A stretch of 25,288 nt of DNA from positions 1-25,288 of the forward strand of contig CAYYVJ010000024.1 of the NCBI GenBank assembly GCA_964475115.1. The letters run 5' to 3'. The DNA comes from CAYYVJ01 sp964475115 (GTDB lineage Bacteria; Bacillota; Clostridia; Lachnospirales; Lachnospiraceae). Positions 16,701 to 24,403 of the stretch are shown one piece after another. The notes beneath the pieces were generated by a model that worked only from the letters and a program-made list of their open reading frames with translations, had not been told where the DNA came from and ran no database searches. The position numbers and the translations under genes were made by a program. How positions within the stretch are numbered: the first letter of the stretch is position 1; each line of letters begins with the position of its first letter.

Positions 16701-18178
16701 TCATTAATCCCTGTTAGTTTTTCTATCTTAAACGGTATAGGAACTTGAGGATTGACAAAATAACTAAAGGTATCAACTACTTCTCCATTTTGAATTTTAA
16801 CTGCACCAATTTCAATAATTTTATTATTTAAAGGACTAAATCCTGTCGTCTCTAAATCAAAAACCACAAAGGTATCATCTAAACTTTGATTTTTGGAATT
16901 CTCTATTACTTCTTTTAAATCATCAACCAGGTAACCTTCCACTCCATATATGACTTTAAAATCGCTACCTTCCACCACATGATTGGCATCTGGAAAGGAT
17001 TGAACAACTCCATGGTCTGTAATGGCAATCGCCTTATGTCCCCATTCCATGGCTTTTTTGATAATATCTTTTACTTCTGAGACTCCATCCATATCACTCA
17101 TTTTTGTATGACAATGAAGTTCCACACGCTTTTCTATATAGTGATCCATTCTTTTACTGGTAAAATCAGCACACTTCTTTATACCTACAACTGAGCCAAT
17201 GGTAAGTTCTCCATCGAATTTATCAATGGTTGTAACGCCCTTTAGCTTTATAAAAGAATCTTTTTTTATTACATCTAACATTTCTGGAAGCTGTTCATTC
17301 TTTGTAAACATTTTTATTGTAATCGTATCATTAAAATCTGTCACATCAAACATCAATATGGTCTTTTCTCCACGTATTTCTCTTAGATCCAGATTAATAA
17401 TTTTACCTCTAATTACAACTTCTCCCATTTCACCCATAATATGATCAATTGAAATAGCCTCTTCATCAAAATCTCTTCCATAAAGTACATCTGGATTATC
17501 TGATTTTTTGTAAGACTTCTTCTCGTAAAACTTCTCGTTTTTCGGCTTTATGGCTTTTACTACTTTAACTTCTTCTACATCTTCTTCAGAATCTGCAAAG
17601 GAAGATTGTTTTACAATCTCTGTGGCTTCCATTTCCATTCGAAGTTCATCTTGTTTCTTTCTTTTGTTTTCCACAGGTTCTTCGTACAAAAATCGTATCT
17701 CCATTGGAAATCCACATCTCTCAACAAATATTTTTTCTAATATTCGCTTTAATTCATCTGATTTTGTCCTAGCAATGATTCCATCCTCTAGTTTTAGCTG
17801 CAAAATATCTTCTTTAATAAAATCAGATTCCGCTTTTCGTAAAAGGTTGTATTCTATCAAACTATAATTTTTAAACTCTAACAATATACTATCTTTATAT
17901 ACCTCTAACAAGGTTTTAGGTGTATATTGTTTTGATAATTCATACCTTTCAATTATCTTAATACTTATATTACTATCTTGAAAAATTTGCTTCTTTATCT
18001 CATTTTCAATTTGATAAATTAGCTTCTTTTGAATCAAACGCTTACTTTCTATGTAAATACGAAGGAAACTCTTATCAGAGGTGGAAGTAATCTTACTTAC
18101 TTCCACCTCTAACAAGAGCTCATGCAAATCTTTATTAAATTTTAGAGTTGGGAAAACTTCGAAAAATTCTTTCCTCAT
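13799..18178 (-). CDS. polC: DNA polymerase III alpha subunit, Gram-positive PolC type
   Basis: A 1459-residue replicative polymerase with built-in 3'-5' proofreading, typical of low-GC Gram-positives. In order: a PolC N-terminal domain; an OB fold (about 250-325); a PHP domain beginning at H355 (HCHTKMSD) into which a DEDD exonuclease is inserted (D441 and E443 in FDLETTG); a zinc-binding module (C927, C930 and the later CDMPDKDCPEC); the polymerase palm with catalytic D985 and D987 (PDIDLNF); and helix-hairpin-helix-like sequence near the C-terminus. The extreme C-terminus QLSLF (1453-1457) is a beta-clamp-binding motif. The length is as expected. The ATG lies 1 nt after the ispG stop, with GGGGT upstream. 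No frameshift or missing key residue is seen. Confidence 0.98.
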   Translation of the reverse strand: MRKEFFEVFPTLKFNKDLHELLLEVEVSKITSTSDKSFLRIYIESKRLIQKKLIYQIENEIKKQIFQDSNISIKIIERYELSKQYTPKTLLEVYKDSILLEFKNYSLIEYNLLRKAESDFIKEDILQLKLEDGIIARTKSDELKRILEKIFVERCGFPMEIRFLYEEPVENKRKKQDELRMEMEATEIVKQSSFADSEEDVEEVKVVKAIKPKNEKFYEKKSYKKSDNPDVLYGRDFDEEAISIDHIMGEMGEVVIRGKIINLDLREIRGEKTILMFDVTDFNDTITIKMFTKNEQLPEMLDVIKKDSFIKLKGVTTIDKFDGELTIGSVVGIKKCADFTSKRMDHYIEKRVELHCHTKMSDMDGVSEVKDIIKKAMEWGHKAIAITDHGVVQSFPDANHVVEGSDFKVIYGVEGYLVDDLKEVIENSKNQSLDDTFVVFDLETTGFSPLNNKIIEIGAVKIQNGEVVDTFSYFVNPQVPIPFKIEKLTGINDEMVLAAEKIEEVLPKFWEFSKDSILVAHNASFDMSFIHVNGEKVGLEFENTVIDTVGLARILLPSLNRYKLDTVAKALKISLENHHRAVDDAGATAEIFKAFITMLKEREVYTLDKIKEIGAMSESAVNKLPSRHVIILAKNEIGRVNLYRLISFSHIKYFHRNPRIPKSQLMKYREGLIIGSACEAGELYQAIFRGASEEEIIRLVNFYDYLEIQPLGNNDFMLRGEDPAVNSKEELIEINKKIVKLGELYNKPVVATCDVHFLNPEDEVYRRIIMAGKGFKDADNQPPLYFRTTEEMLEEFQYLGSEKAEEVVITNTNKIADMCERISPVRPDKCPPVIEDSDKTLRDICYVKAHELYGENLPEIVEERLERELNSIISNGFAVMYIIAQKLVWKSVEDGYLVGSRGSVGSSFVATMAGITEVNPLSPHYYCSKCHYSEFESDDVKAYAGGAGCDMPDKDCPECGQKLEKDGFDIPFETFLGFKGNKEPDIDLNFSGEYQSKAHDYTEFIFGEGQTFRAGTIGTLADKTAFGYVKNYFEERGSRKRKSEINRLVQGCVGVRRTTGQHPGGIIVLPHGEEIYSFTPVQRPANDMTTKTVTTHFDYHSIDHNLLKLDILGHDDPTMIRMLEDLTGIDARKIPLDSKEVMSLFMNTHALGIMPEDIGGCKLGALGIPEFGTDFAMQMVMDAKPTCFAHLVRISGLSHGTDVWLGNAQTLIAEGKATISTAICTRDDIMTYLIQMGVDKELSFTIMESVRKGKGLKPDWEEAMVDAGIPDWYIFSCKKIKYMFPKAHAAAYVMMAWRIAYCKIHYPLAYYASYFSIRASGFSYEIMCQGREKLEYFLADYKKRADILTKKEQDTLRDMRIVQEMYARGFEFVSMDVYKAKASRFQIIDGKLMPSLSTVDGLGEKAAEGIVEAATKGKFLSKDDFRQRTKASKSVVDLMEDLGIIKDLPESNQLSLFDL

Positions 18179-18179
18179 T

Positions 18180-19235
18180 TTAATTACCCCAATTCAGCAG
18201 TTCGTCTCGTAAGGTATTAAGAAGTTGGTCTTCAGGAACTTTTCTTACGATTTCTCCCTTTTTAATTAAAAGGCCTTCACCAAAGCCTCCTGCAATACCT
18301 ATATCTGCTTCTCTGGCCTCTCCTGGACCATTTACTGCACAGCCCATTACTGCCACCTTAATATCTAAATCAAACTCTTCTACCATAGTTTCAACTTCAT
18401 TTGCCAACTTAATTAAATTTATCTTAGTTCTTCCACAGGTAGGACAAGACACTACTTCAATTCCGCCCTTTCTAAGACCCAAAGTTTTAAGAATCAATTT
18501 AGCTGTTTTAATTTCTTCTGTAGGATCTCCCGTTAGGGATACACGAATGGTATCACCAATCCCTTGGCCTAAAATCATTCCTAAGCCTACTGATGACTTA
18601 ATATTTCCAGAGAACAAGGTACCAGACTCAGTAATTCCTACATGTAAAGGATATTTACTAACCTTTGCAATTAATTCATGTGCCTTCACACACATTAAAA
18701 CATCAGAGGATTTAATACTAATCACTAAATTATCATATCCCATATCCTCAATAATTTTGACTTTATCCAGTGCACTTTCAACGATTCCTTCTGCCGTTAC
18801 CCCTTTGTATTTTTCAATAAGATTCTTTTCTAGAGAACCACTATTAACACCTACTCGTATGGGGATGTTTCTTTCTCTTGCCACATCTACAATAGCTGAA
18901 ACTCGTTCTACAGAACCAATATTTCCGGGATTAATACGAATCTTGTCCGCTCCATTTTCCATTGAGGCAATGGCAAGACGATAGTCAAAATGAATGTCAG
19001 CAACTAAAGGTATACTTATTCTCTTTTTTATTTCTTTAATCGCTTTGGCTGCCTCCATGTTGGGCACTGCGCATCTTATAATATCACAGCCTAACGATTC
19101 TAATTTTTTTATTTGATTGACCGTTGCATCTATGTCTTCTGTACTTGTATTAGTCATAGATTGGATCAGTATAGGATTTCCACCACCAATTACACGGTTT
19201 CCAATTTGAATCACCTTTGTATCTTCTCTATACAT
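18180..19235 (-). CDS. ispG: 4-hydroxy-3-methylbut-2-en-1-yl diphosphate synthase (MEP pathway)
   Basis: A 351-residue IspG/GcpE that converts MEcPP to HMBPP using a 4Fe-4S cluster. The cluster ligands are C264, C267 (SCPTCGRTKINL) and C299 (GCAVNGPGEA) with E306, at the same spacing as in E. coli IspG. The N-terminal TIM-barrel motifs GGGNPILIQSMTNTST and VADIHFDYRLA are intact. The frame is open up to an ATG at 19271, which would overlap the rseP end. The ATG at 19235 (MYREDTKV) is preferred, because GGAG lies seven bases upstream and the protein then starts like other IspG proteins. It sits 13 nt after rseP and 1 nt before polC. Confidence 0.96.
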   Translation of the reverse strand: MYREDTKVIQIGNRVIGGGNPILIQSMTNTSTEDIDATVNQIKKLESLGCDIIRCAVPNMEAAKAIKEIKKRISIPLVADIHFDYRLAIASMENGADKIRINPGNIGSVERVSAIVDVARERNIPIRVGVNSGSLEKNLIEKYKGVTAEGIVESALDKVKIIEDMGYDNLVISIKSSDVLMCVKAHELIAKVSKYPLHVGITESGTLFSGNIKSSVGLGMILGQGIGDTIRVSLTGDPTEEIKTAKLILKTLGLRKGGIEVVSCPTCGRTKINLIKLANEVETMVEEFDLDIKVAVMGCAVNGPGEAREADIGIAGGFGEGLLIKKGEIVRKVPEDQLLNTLRDELLNWGN

Positions 19236-19248
19236 TCTAATCTCCATT

Positions 19249-20295
19249 CTAGAACAATTTTCTAATATCATTAAATAATATGAAAACCATCAATACCATC
19301 AAGAGCATAAGTCCTACAAAGTGAACCATTCCCTCTTTTTCTTTATTGATAGGCTTTCCTCTTACGGCTTCTATTAGCATAAACACCAATCTACCACCAT
19401 CCAACGCTGGTAATGGAAGCAGATTCATAACACCTAAGTTTGCACTTAATAAAATAGAAAAGTTCATAACATTTAAAAACACGCTAAGTAGATTCGTAGC
19501 TGTGTCAGCATCTTCACTAGTACTTCCTTCAACTACTTCTCCTACCATATTTACAATCCCAACGGGACCAGATAATTCATTCACTGAAACTTTTCCACCA
19601 AATAGCATACCTAGACTTTTAATCGTAGTAGTTATTTGATATTTCACTTCATATAAACTATATTTAAGAGTTCCTAAAGGAGAAGTTTTTTGCCTTTCAT
19701 TATAGGTAACTATTCCTATATAGTAGTAACCTTCTTCACTTAGCTTTGGTTCTATCGTAGTTTTAACAATCTTACCATCTCGTAATATTTCTAAATCTAC
19801 ATTTTCTCCTTGATGAAGTGCCATATACAAGCTTACATCTCTGTAAATTGTTATTTTCTGGTCATTCATCTTAACAATTATATCATTAGGTAAAATTCCT
19901 GCTTCCTCTGCAGGATACCCTTCCATAACATCTCTAATAATAGGAGGGTCATAACCCGCTATACTAATTATTACAATCGCCATAAAAAACGCTAAAATAA
20001 AATTAAAAATTGGGCCAGCAATAACAACCGATATTCTTGCCCATACTGATTTGTTGCTAAAAGCATTCTCTTCATTACTATCTGCGTCTTCCCCTAACAT
20101 GGCACATGAACCACCAAAGGGTAATGCTTTTAAGGAATATATCGTTCCACCTTTATTAAATGAAAATAGTCTTGGACCCATACCAATAGAAAATTCAATT
20201 ACTCCAATACCATTCTTTTTTGCCAATAAAAAGTGTCCTAGTTCATGAAAAAATACCAGTGAACTAAAGACAATGAGAGCTACTATAATACTCAT
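19249..20295 (-). CDS. rseP: RseP-type site-2 (RIP) membrane metalloprotease
   Basis: A 348-residue polytopic zinc protease that cleaves substrates within the membrane, including anti-sigma factors and signal peptide remnants (RasP in Bacillus). The zinc site is H17-E-L-G-H21 in the first membrane helix plus D299 in NLLPLPALDGG near the third. A PDZ domain lies between (about 115-185, with YPAEEAGILPNDIIVKMN). The last helix (about 325-341) is near the C-terminus. The start ATG is 1 nt after the dxr stop, with AGGTGG inside the dxr end, so the genes are coupled. The order dxr-rseP-ispG is usual in Firmicutes. Confidence 0.95.
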   Translation of the reverse strand: MSIIVALIVFSSLVFFHELGHFLLAKKNGIGVIEFSIGMGPRLFSFNKGGTIYSLKALPFGGSCAMLGEDADSNEENAFSNKSVWARISVVIAGPIFNFILAFFMAIVIISIAGYDPPIIRDVMEGYPAEEAGILPNDIIVKMNDQKITIYRDVSLYMALHQGENVDLEILRDGKIVKTTIEPKLSEEGYYYIGIVTYNERQKTSPLGTLKYSLYEVKYQITTTIKSLGMLFGGKVSVNELSGPVGIVNMVGEVVEGSTSEDADTATNLLSVFLNVMNFSILLSANLGVMNLLPLPALDGGRLVFMLIEAVRGKPINKEKEGMVHFVGLMLLMVLMVFILFNDIRKLF

Positions 20296-20296
20296 A

Positions 20297-21439
20297 TTAC
20301 CACCTGCTTTCTATAAATTCATAGGTTGCTTTCTCTGTTATCAATATTTCTTCCAAAGTTGGATTATCTATAATCTTGTGCTTATTCATAGACTCTTCTA
20401 TTATTTCAGTTATCTCTAAGAAACTTATTTTCCTATTTAAAAATTTACTTACTGCCATTTCATTTGCCGCATTAAAAACAGTCGGCATAGAGCCACCATC
20501 TCTAATTGCTCTGTAGGCTAAAGGCAAGCCTTTAAAATTAACTTCATCAGGAACTTCAAAGCTTAAGCCTTTTAATTGTGTGAAATCTAATTTCTTACCT
20601 TTTAATTCCCTTCTTTCAGGATAAAACAAAGCATATTGTATGGGTAATTTCATGTCCGCTGTCCCTAATTGAGCAATAACCCCACCATCAATAAATTCAA
20701 CCATAGAATGAATAATACTTTGTGGTTGAACCACTACTTGAATGTCTTCTGGGCTTACTCCAAATAGCCATTTTGCTTCTATCACTTCAAGTCCTTTGTT
20801 CACCATAGTCGCTGAATCAATTGTTATCTTTCTTCCCATACTCCAGTTTGGGTGATTTAAGGCATCTTCTACCTGTACATGTTTCATTTCTTCAATAGTT
20901 TTCCCTCGGAAAGGTCCGCCTGAAGCTGTTAATAAAATTTTACTAACTTTATTTATATTTTCTCCATTTAAAGCCTGGAAAATAGCACTATGTTCACTAT
21001 CAACAGGCAAAATAGATACTCCTTTTTTTTCTGCCAACGGCATAATAATATGCCCTGCAGTTACTAACGTTTCTTTGTTCGCTAAAGCAATATCCTTGCC
21101 AGCTTCCATTGCAGCTATTGTAGGGCGAATTCCTATCATTCCCACAATGGCAGTTACAACAATCTCAGCTTCTGATTCTGTCGCAACTTCAATAAGACCT
21201 TCCATTGATGCTACAATTTTAACCGAAAGATCAGAAACCTTTATGGCGAGTTCTTTCGCTTTATTTTCATCCCATACACAAACCAATTTGGGATTAAATT
21301 CTCTAATTTGTTCCTCTAATATATGAATATTTGAGCCTGCAGCTAAAGCTGTCACCTTCAAATCCTTATTTTCTCTAACTATTTCCAATGTCTGAGTCCC
21401 AATGGAACCAGTAGAACCCAAAATTGCAATATGTTTCAT
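20297..21439 (-). CDS. dxr: 1-deoxy-D-xylulose 5-phosphate reductoisomerase (MEP pathway)
   Basis: A 380-residue NADPH-dependent enzyme making MEP from DXP, the committed step of non-mevalonate isoprenoid synthesis and the fosmidomycin target. The NADPH site GSTGSIG (8-14) follows the first strand. ALANKETLV (118-126) and VDSEHSAIFQ carry the metal ligands D147 and E149, and NKGLEVIEAKWLF supplies E218, in the same arrangement as the E. coli residues D150/E152/E231. The ATG has AAGGAG upstream and lies 24 nt after cdsA. Together with ispG and uppS here it feeds lipid-carrier synthesis. Confidence 0.98.
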   Translation of the reverse strand: MKHIAILGSTGSIGTQTLEIVRENKDLKVTALAAGSNIHILEEQIREFNPKLVCVWDENKAKELAIKVSDLSVKIVASMEGLIEVATESEAEIVVTAIVGMIGIRPTIAAMEAGKDIALANKETLVTAGHIIMPLAEKKGVSILPVDSEHSAIFQALNGENINKVSKILLTASGGPFRGKTIEEMKHVQVEDALNHPNWSMGRKITIDSATMVNKGLEVIEAKWLFGVSPEDIQVVVQPQSIIHSMVEFIDGGVIAQLGTADMKLPIQYALFYPERRELKGKKLDFTQLKGLSFEVPDEVNFKGLPLAYRAIRDGGSMPTVFNAANEMAVSKFLNRKISFLEITEIIEESMNKHKIIDNPTLEEILITEKATYEFIESRW

Positions 21440-21463
21440 AAAAACTCCTTTTCTATGGTGCCC

Positions 21464-22288
21464 TTAATAAACCAACAAACACAAAAAGTAAATTGCAGGT
21501 GCTACAAAAATAACGCTATCAAAACGGTCTAAAATACCACCATGTCCGGGAATTAATTTCCCATAGTCTTTTACATTATAATTTCTTTTAATCGCGGATG
21601 CGGTTAAATCTCCTATTTGAGATATGATTGAACCGATACCACAAACAATTGCACAACCTATCACTGGATTTATAAAAGCAGTAATATGGTTTGATAATAT
21701 CATTCCATAAAGTCCTCCGATTAATGCAGAACCTATCACTCCCGAAACACTTCCCTCTATTGATTTGTTAGGGCTTAAAATAGGAGCTAATTTATGTTTT
21801 CCAAAAGTCACACCAAATAAATATGCACATGTATCACTAATCCAAGAACTTATAAACACTAACCAAACCAAGTAAACTCCATCATGTAGAATTCGAATAC
21901 GATAAATATAAGAAAACATTACAGCTACATATATCAATCCAAAAAATACCATAATTAAATCTTCTAGTCTATATTTAGGAAACCTTATTACATAAATTGC
22001 CATAAGAGCCATTAAATAGACAATAATAAAAATAGTAAAATAGGGATCAAATCCCCAAACCATAAGTCCATAATAAAGGATAGCTGATAAGTATCCCACA
22101 AAACCTGGTAATTTAGTTTGAATTTTAATTGCACGATAAAGTTCAAACATACCAATTAATGATAATATAATGGATACCGAAAATAATAGGTTTCCACCTA
22201 GTAAAATAGTTACTAAAGCAATCACCACTAATGGTACACTACTTAAAACTCGAGTCCAAAATGATTTGGTAAGGAGTTTCTTTAGCAT
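21464..22288 (-). CDS. cdsA: Phosphatidate cytidylyltransferase (CDP-diglyceride synthase)
   Basis: A 274-residue integral membrane enzyme that makes CDP-diacylglycerol from phosphatidic acid and CTP, precursor of the anionic phospholipids. About seven or eight hydrophobic helices span the protein. The family signature is complete at 231-257 (SAIKRNYNVKDYGKLIPGHG then GILDRFD). The upstream conserved segment SDTCAYLFG...GKHKLAPILSPNKSIEG (about 151-179) is also present. The ATG is 3 nt after the uppS stop, with GGGAGGAA inside the uppS tail, indicating coupled translation. Confidence 0.96.
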   Translation of the reverse strand: MLKKLLTKSFWTRVLSSVPLVVIALVTILLGGNLLFSVSIILSLIGMFELYRAIKIQTKLPGFVGYLSAILYYGLMVWGFDPYFTIFIIVYLMALMAIYVIRFPKYRLEDLIMVFFGLIYVAVMFSYIYRIRILHDGVYLVWLVFISSWISDTCAYLFGVTFGKHKLAPILSPNKSIEGSVSGVIGSALIGGLYGMILSNHITAFINPVIGCAIVCGIGSIISQIGDLTASAIKRNYNVKDYGKLIPGHGGILDRFDSVIFVAPAIYFLCLLVY

Positions 22289-22291
22289 AGT

Positions 22292-23017
22292 TTATTCCTC
22301 CCTTATACCCCCATATCGTCTATCTCTACTAGTATACTGTCTAATAGCCTTGACTAATTCCTCTTTTGTAAAATCTGGCCACAAAACTTCTGTAAAGTAA
22401 AATTCAGTATAAGCAGATTGCCACAAAAGGAAATTCGACAAACGTTCTTCTCCACTGGTTCTAATCAGCAAATCAGGGTCTGGTATGTCTTTTGTGTCTA
22501 AATAAGAGGAAAGTAATTTTTCATTTATCATAGATAATTCAATCGTTCCATCTTTAACGTCTTCAGCCATCTTTTTGATTCCACGTAAAATCTCATCTCT
22601 GCCCCCGTAATTAAGAGCAATTTGAAAACTTAATCCCGTATTATATTTAGACGCCTCTTCAAGCTTCAAAATACTATCTTGAATTTCTTTTGATAATCCT
22701 GTTCTATCACCAATCACACGGACACGCATATTATTATCTTTCGATTTTTTTATGCTTTCTTTTAAGTAATCACGAAGAATCTTCATTAATGCATCCACTT
22801 CATCTTTAGATCTATTCCAATTTTCTGTAGAAAAAGCATAAATGGTTAAATATTTTATTCCAATATCGTATGCTGCTTTGCAAATTTCTTCTACTCTTTT
22901 ACTTCCTTGCGTATGTCCAAAATTTCTAGGCATCAATCTTTTTTTTGCCCATCTTCCATTTCCATCCATAATCACTGCAATATGCGTGGGGACTTTTAAT
23001 GTTATTTCTTTACTCAT
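22292..23017 (-). CDS. uppS: Undecaprenyl diphosphate synthase (cis-prenyltransferase)
   Basis: A 241-residue enzyme that adds isoprenyl units in cis to farnesyl diphosphate, giving the C55 carrier for peptidoglycan and teichoic acid synthesis. It has HIAVIMDGNGRWA with catalytic D18 and R22, GHTQGS with H35, YAFSTENW, and the C-terminal RTSGEERLSNFLLWQSAY binding the second substrate. The frame runs up to an ATG at 23041, but the start at 23017 (MSKEITLKVP) is chosen because AAGGAG lies nine bases before it; the longer form would start inside a hairpin. It is the first gene after the 94-nt spacer downstream of frr. Confidence 0.96.
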   Translation of the reverse strand: MSKEITLKVPTHIAVIMDGNGRWAKKRLMPRNFGHTQGSKRVEEICKAAYDIGIKYLTIYAFSTENWNRSKDEVDALMKILRDYLKESIKKSKDNNMRVRVIGDRTGLSKEIQDSILKLEEASKYNTGLSFQIALNYGGRDEILRGIKKMAEDVKDGTIELSMINEKLLSSYLDTKDIPDPDLLIRTSGEERLSNFLLWQSAYTEFYFTEVLWPDFTKEELVKAIRQYTSRDRRYGGIREE

Positions 23018-23034
23018 GGATTTAATCTCCTTAA

Positions 23035-23075
23035 AATACAATAGAATGTGCGCCTAGCGAACATTCTATTGTATT
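23035..23075 (-). promoter_or_regulatory. Long RNA hairpin just upstream of the uppS ribosome binding site
   Basis: A perfect 15-bp stem, AATACAATAGAATGT with ACATTCTATTGTATT, closes an 11-base insert that can pair further (CGC with GCG around TAG after one mismatch). In the minus-strand transcript it ends two bases before the AAGGAG of uppS. Only TTTT follows it before AAGG, so it is a poor intrinsic terminator. A regulatory or processing element is more likely. Its apical part shares CTAGGCG with the neighbouring hairpin. Confidence 0.75.
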
Positions 23076-23078
23076 GAC

Positions 23079-23101
23079 AAGGGTATCGCCTAGACACCCT
23101 T
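23079..23101 (-). promoter_or_regulatory. Second hairpin of the frr-uppS spacer
   Basis: On the minus strand AAGGGTGTC and GATACCCTT form a 9-bp stem (one G-U pair) around the loop TAGGC. It lies 10 nt after the frr stop and 3 nt before the larger hairpin. No U-tract follows. The top of the hairpin, CTAGGCG, is identical to that of the larger hairpin although the stems differ completely. Confidence 0.65.
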
Positions 23102-23111
23102 ACTATATGTT

Positions 23112-23666
23112 TTATACTGTAAGGATTTCCTTTGATTTATGCTCAATGGCCTTATCTATTTCATCTACGTACCTATCTGTCAACTTTTGCACTTTTTCTT
23201 CTAATTGCTTTTGCTCATCTTCAGAGATTTCACTTGCTTTACTTTGCTTCTTTAGAAGATCATTTGCATCTCTCCTAATATTTCTAACAGCAATTTTAGC
23301 ATTTTCTCCTTTTTTCTTAACATCTTTCACTAAATCTTTTCTTCTTTCTTCAGTTAGCTCAGGAAAAACAAGGCGAATTACTTTTCCATCATTATTTGGA
23401 GTAATGCCAATATCAGAAGTCATAATACTTCTTTCTATCTCTTTAATCAAACTACTCTCCCATGGCTGAATTTGAATCATTCTAGCTTCTGGAACAGAAA
23501 TGTTTGCAACTTGTTGAATAGGTGTTGGTGTTCCATAATAATCCACCATTAATCTATTTAGAATATTCGGATTCGCACGTCCTGCTCTAATAGATGCATA
23601 TTCATTTTTTAAGCTATCTAAGGATTTTACCATTTTTTCTTCATACTGAATTATATTATCACTCAT
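23112..23666 (-). CDS. frr: Ribosome recycling factor
   Basis: A 184-residue protein, the normal length, that splits post-termination ribosomes with EF-G. The helical-bundle sequence is standard: SIRAGRANPNILNRLMVDYY, GTPTPIQQVANISVPEARM, IQPWE, SDIGITPNNDGKVIRL and the long C-terminal helix beginning PELTEERRKDLVK. It starts 15 nt after pyrH with GGGAGGATATT before the ATG. It is followed not by uppS directly but by a 94-nt spacer with two hairpins. Confidence 0.98.
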   Translation of the reverse strand: MSDNIIQYEEKMVKSLDSLKNEYASIRAGRANPNILNRLMVDYYGTPTPIQQVANISVPEARMIQIQPWESSLIKEIERSIMTSDIGITPNNDGKVIRLVFPELTEERRKDLVKDVKKKGENAKIAVRNIRRDANDLLKKQSKASEISEDEQKQLEEKVQKLTDRYVDEIDKAIEHKSKEILTV

Positions 23667-23681
23667 AATATCCTCCCATGT

Positions 23682-24386
23682 TTATATTGTAATCATAGTT
23701 CCTATTTGCTCGCCTCTAGCAGCAGATATAATACTATCTTTTTCATTTAAACCAAATACTATCATTGGCACTTTATTTTCCATACAAAGTACTGCAGAAG
23801 CCAAATCCATTATTCCTAATTTTTTATCAACAATCTCTTTCATTGAAATCGTAGAATATTTTTTTGCATTTTCATTTGTATTAGGATCGCAATCATATAC
23901 TCCATCTATAGCCCTTGCTGCCAAAATCAAATCTGCTTCTATTTCAATTGCACGTAGAGCAGTTGCCATATCTGTTGAAAAATAAGGATGCCCAGTACCG
24001 CCAGCAAAAAAAGTAACCTTATTCTCTTTAAAGCAATCATTTGCTTTGTCTTTTGAAAACAAAGTTGTAAAAGCATTGCACTCAAATGGTGTGAAAATTT
24101 GTGTACTCATTCCCACATGCCTAAATATCTCTGAAACATAGATGGAATTCATAACGGTAGCTAACATACCAATCTGATCTGCCTTGGTTCGATCAATCGT
24201 TTCACTGGTTCTCCCTCTCCAAAAGTTTCCACCACCAATAACTACTCCGACTTGAACCCCTTCTTCTAATAAAATTTTAACTTGCTCTGCAACCCCTATA
24301 ACGACTGCTTCATCATAACCAGTTTTTTTATCTCCAGCAAGAGCTTCTCCGCTTAGCTTTAATATTATACGTTCAATTTTATGCAT
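23682..24386 (-). CDS. pyrH: UMP kinase
   Basis: A 234-residue bacterial UMP kinase of the amino acid kinase fold, phosphorylating UMP to UDP in pyrimidine nucleotide synthesis; usually a GTP-activated, UTP-inhibited hexamer. It has LKLSGEALAG (10-18), the GGGNFWRGR loop (51-59), ADQIGMLATVMN, GTGHPYFSTDMATALRA and IDGVYDCDP. The ATG is preceded by GAGG and lies 17 nt after the bactofilin gene. The pyrH-frr pair is nearly universal in bacteria. Confidence 0.98.
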   Translation of the reverse strand: MHKIERIILKLSGEALAGDKKTGYDEAVVIGVAEQVKILLEEGVQVGVVIGGGNFWRGRTSETIDRTKADQIGMLATVMNSIYVSEIFRHVGMSTQIFTPFECNAFTTLFSKDKANDCFKENKVTFFAGGTGHPYFSTDMATALRAIEIEADLILAARAIDGVYDCDPNTNENAKKYSTISMKEIVDKKLGIMDLASAVLCMENKVPMIVFGLNEKDSIISAARGEQIGTMITI

Positions 24387-24403
24387 TTTAAATACCTCAA
24401 AAA

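Noticed and set aside
18547..18984. 145-codon open frame on the plus strand inside ispG
   Set aside because: It is antisense to a gene with complete IspG motifs, has no recognisable protein features and is explained by codon bias of the real gene.
19236..19271. Longer ispG start at 19271
   Set aside because: It would overlap the rseP end and has no ribosome binding site. The ATG at 19235 has GGAG at good spacing and matches the family N-terminus.
23018..23041. Longer uppS start at 23041
   Set aside because: This codon lies within the hairpin and upstream of the AAGGAG that clearly serves the ATG at 23017.
23035..23101. Frr-uppS hairpins as a conventional intrinsic terminator
   Set aside because: Neither hairpin is followed by a real U-tract, and no consensus promoter for uppS follows. 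A terminator here would silence essential downstream genes.
23074..23469. 131-codon plus-strand open frame antisense to frr
   Set aside because: It is a shadow frame, Ser/Phe/Leu-rich as expected from the reverse of Lys/Glu-rich coding. It has no ribosome binding site or family features.
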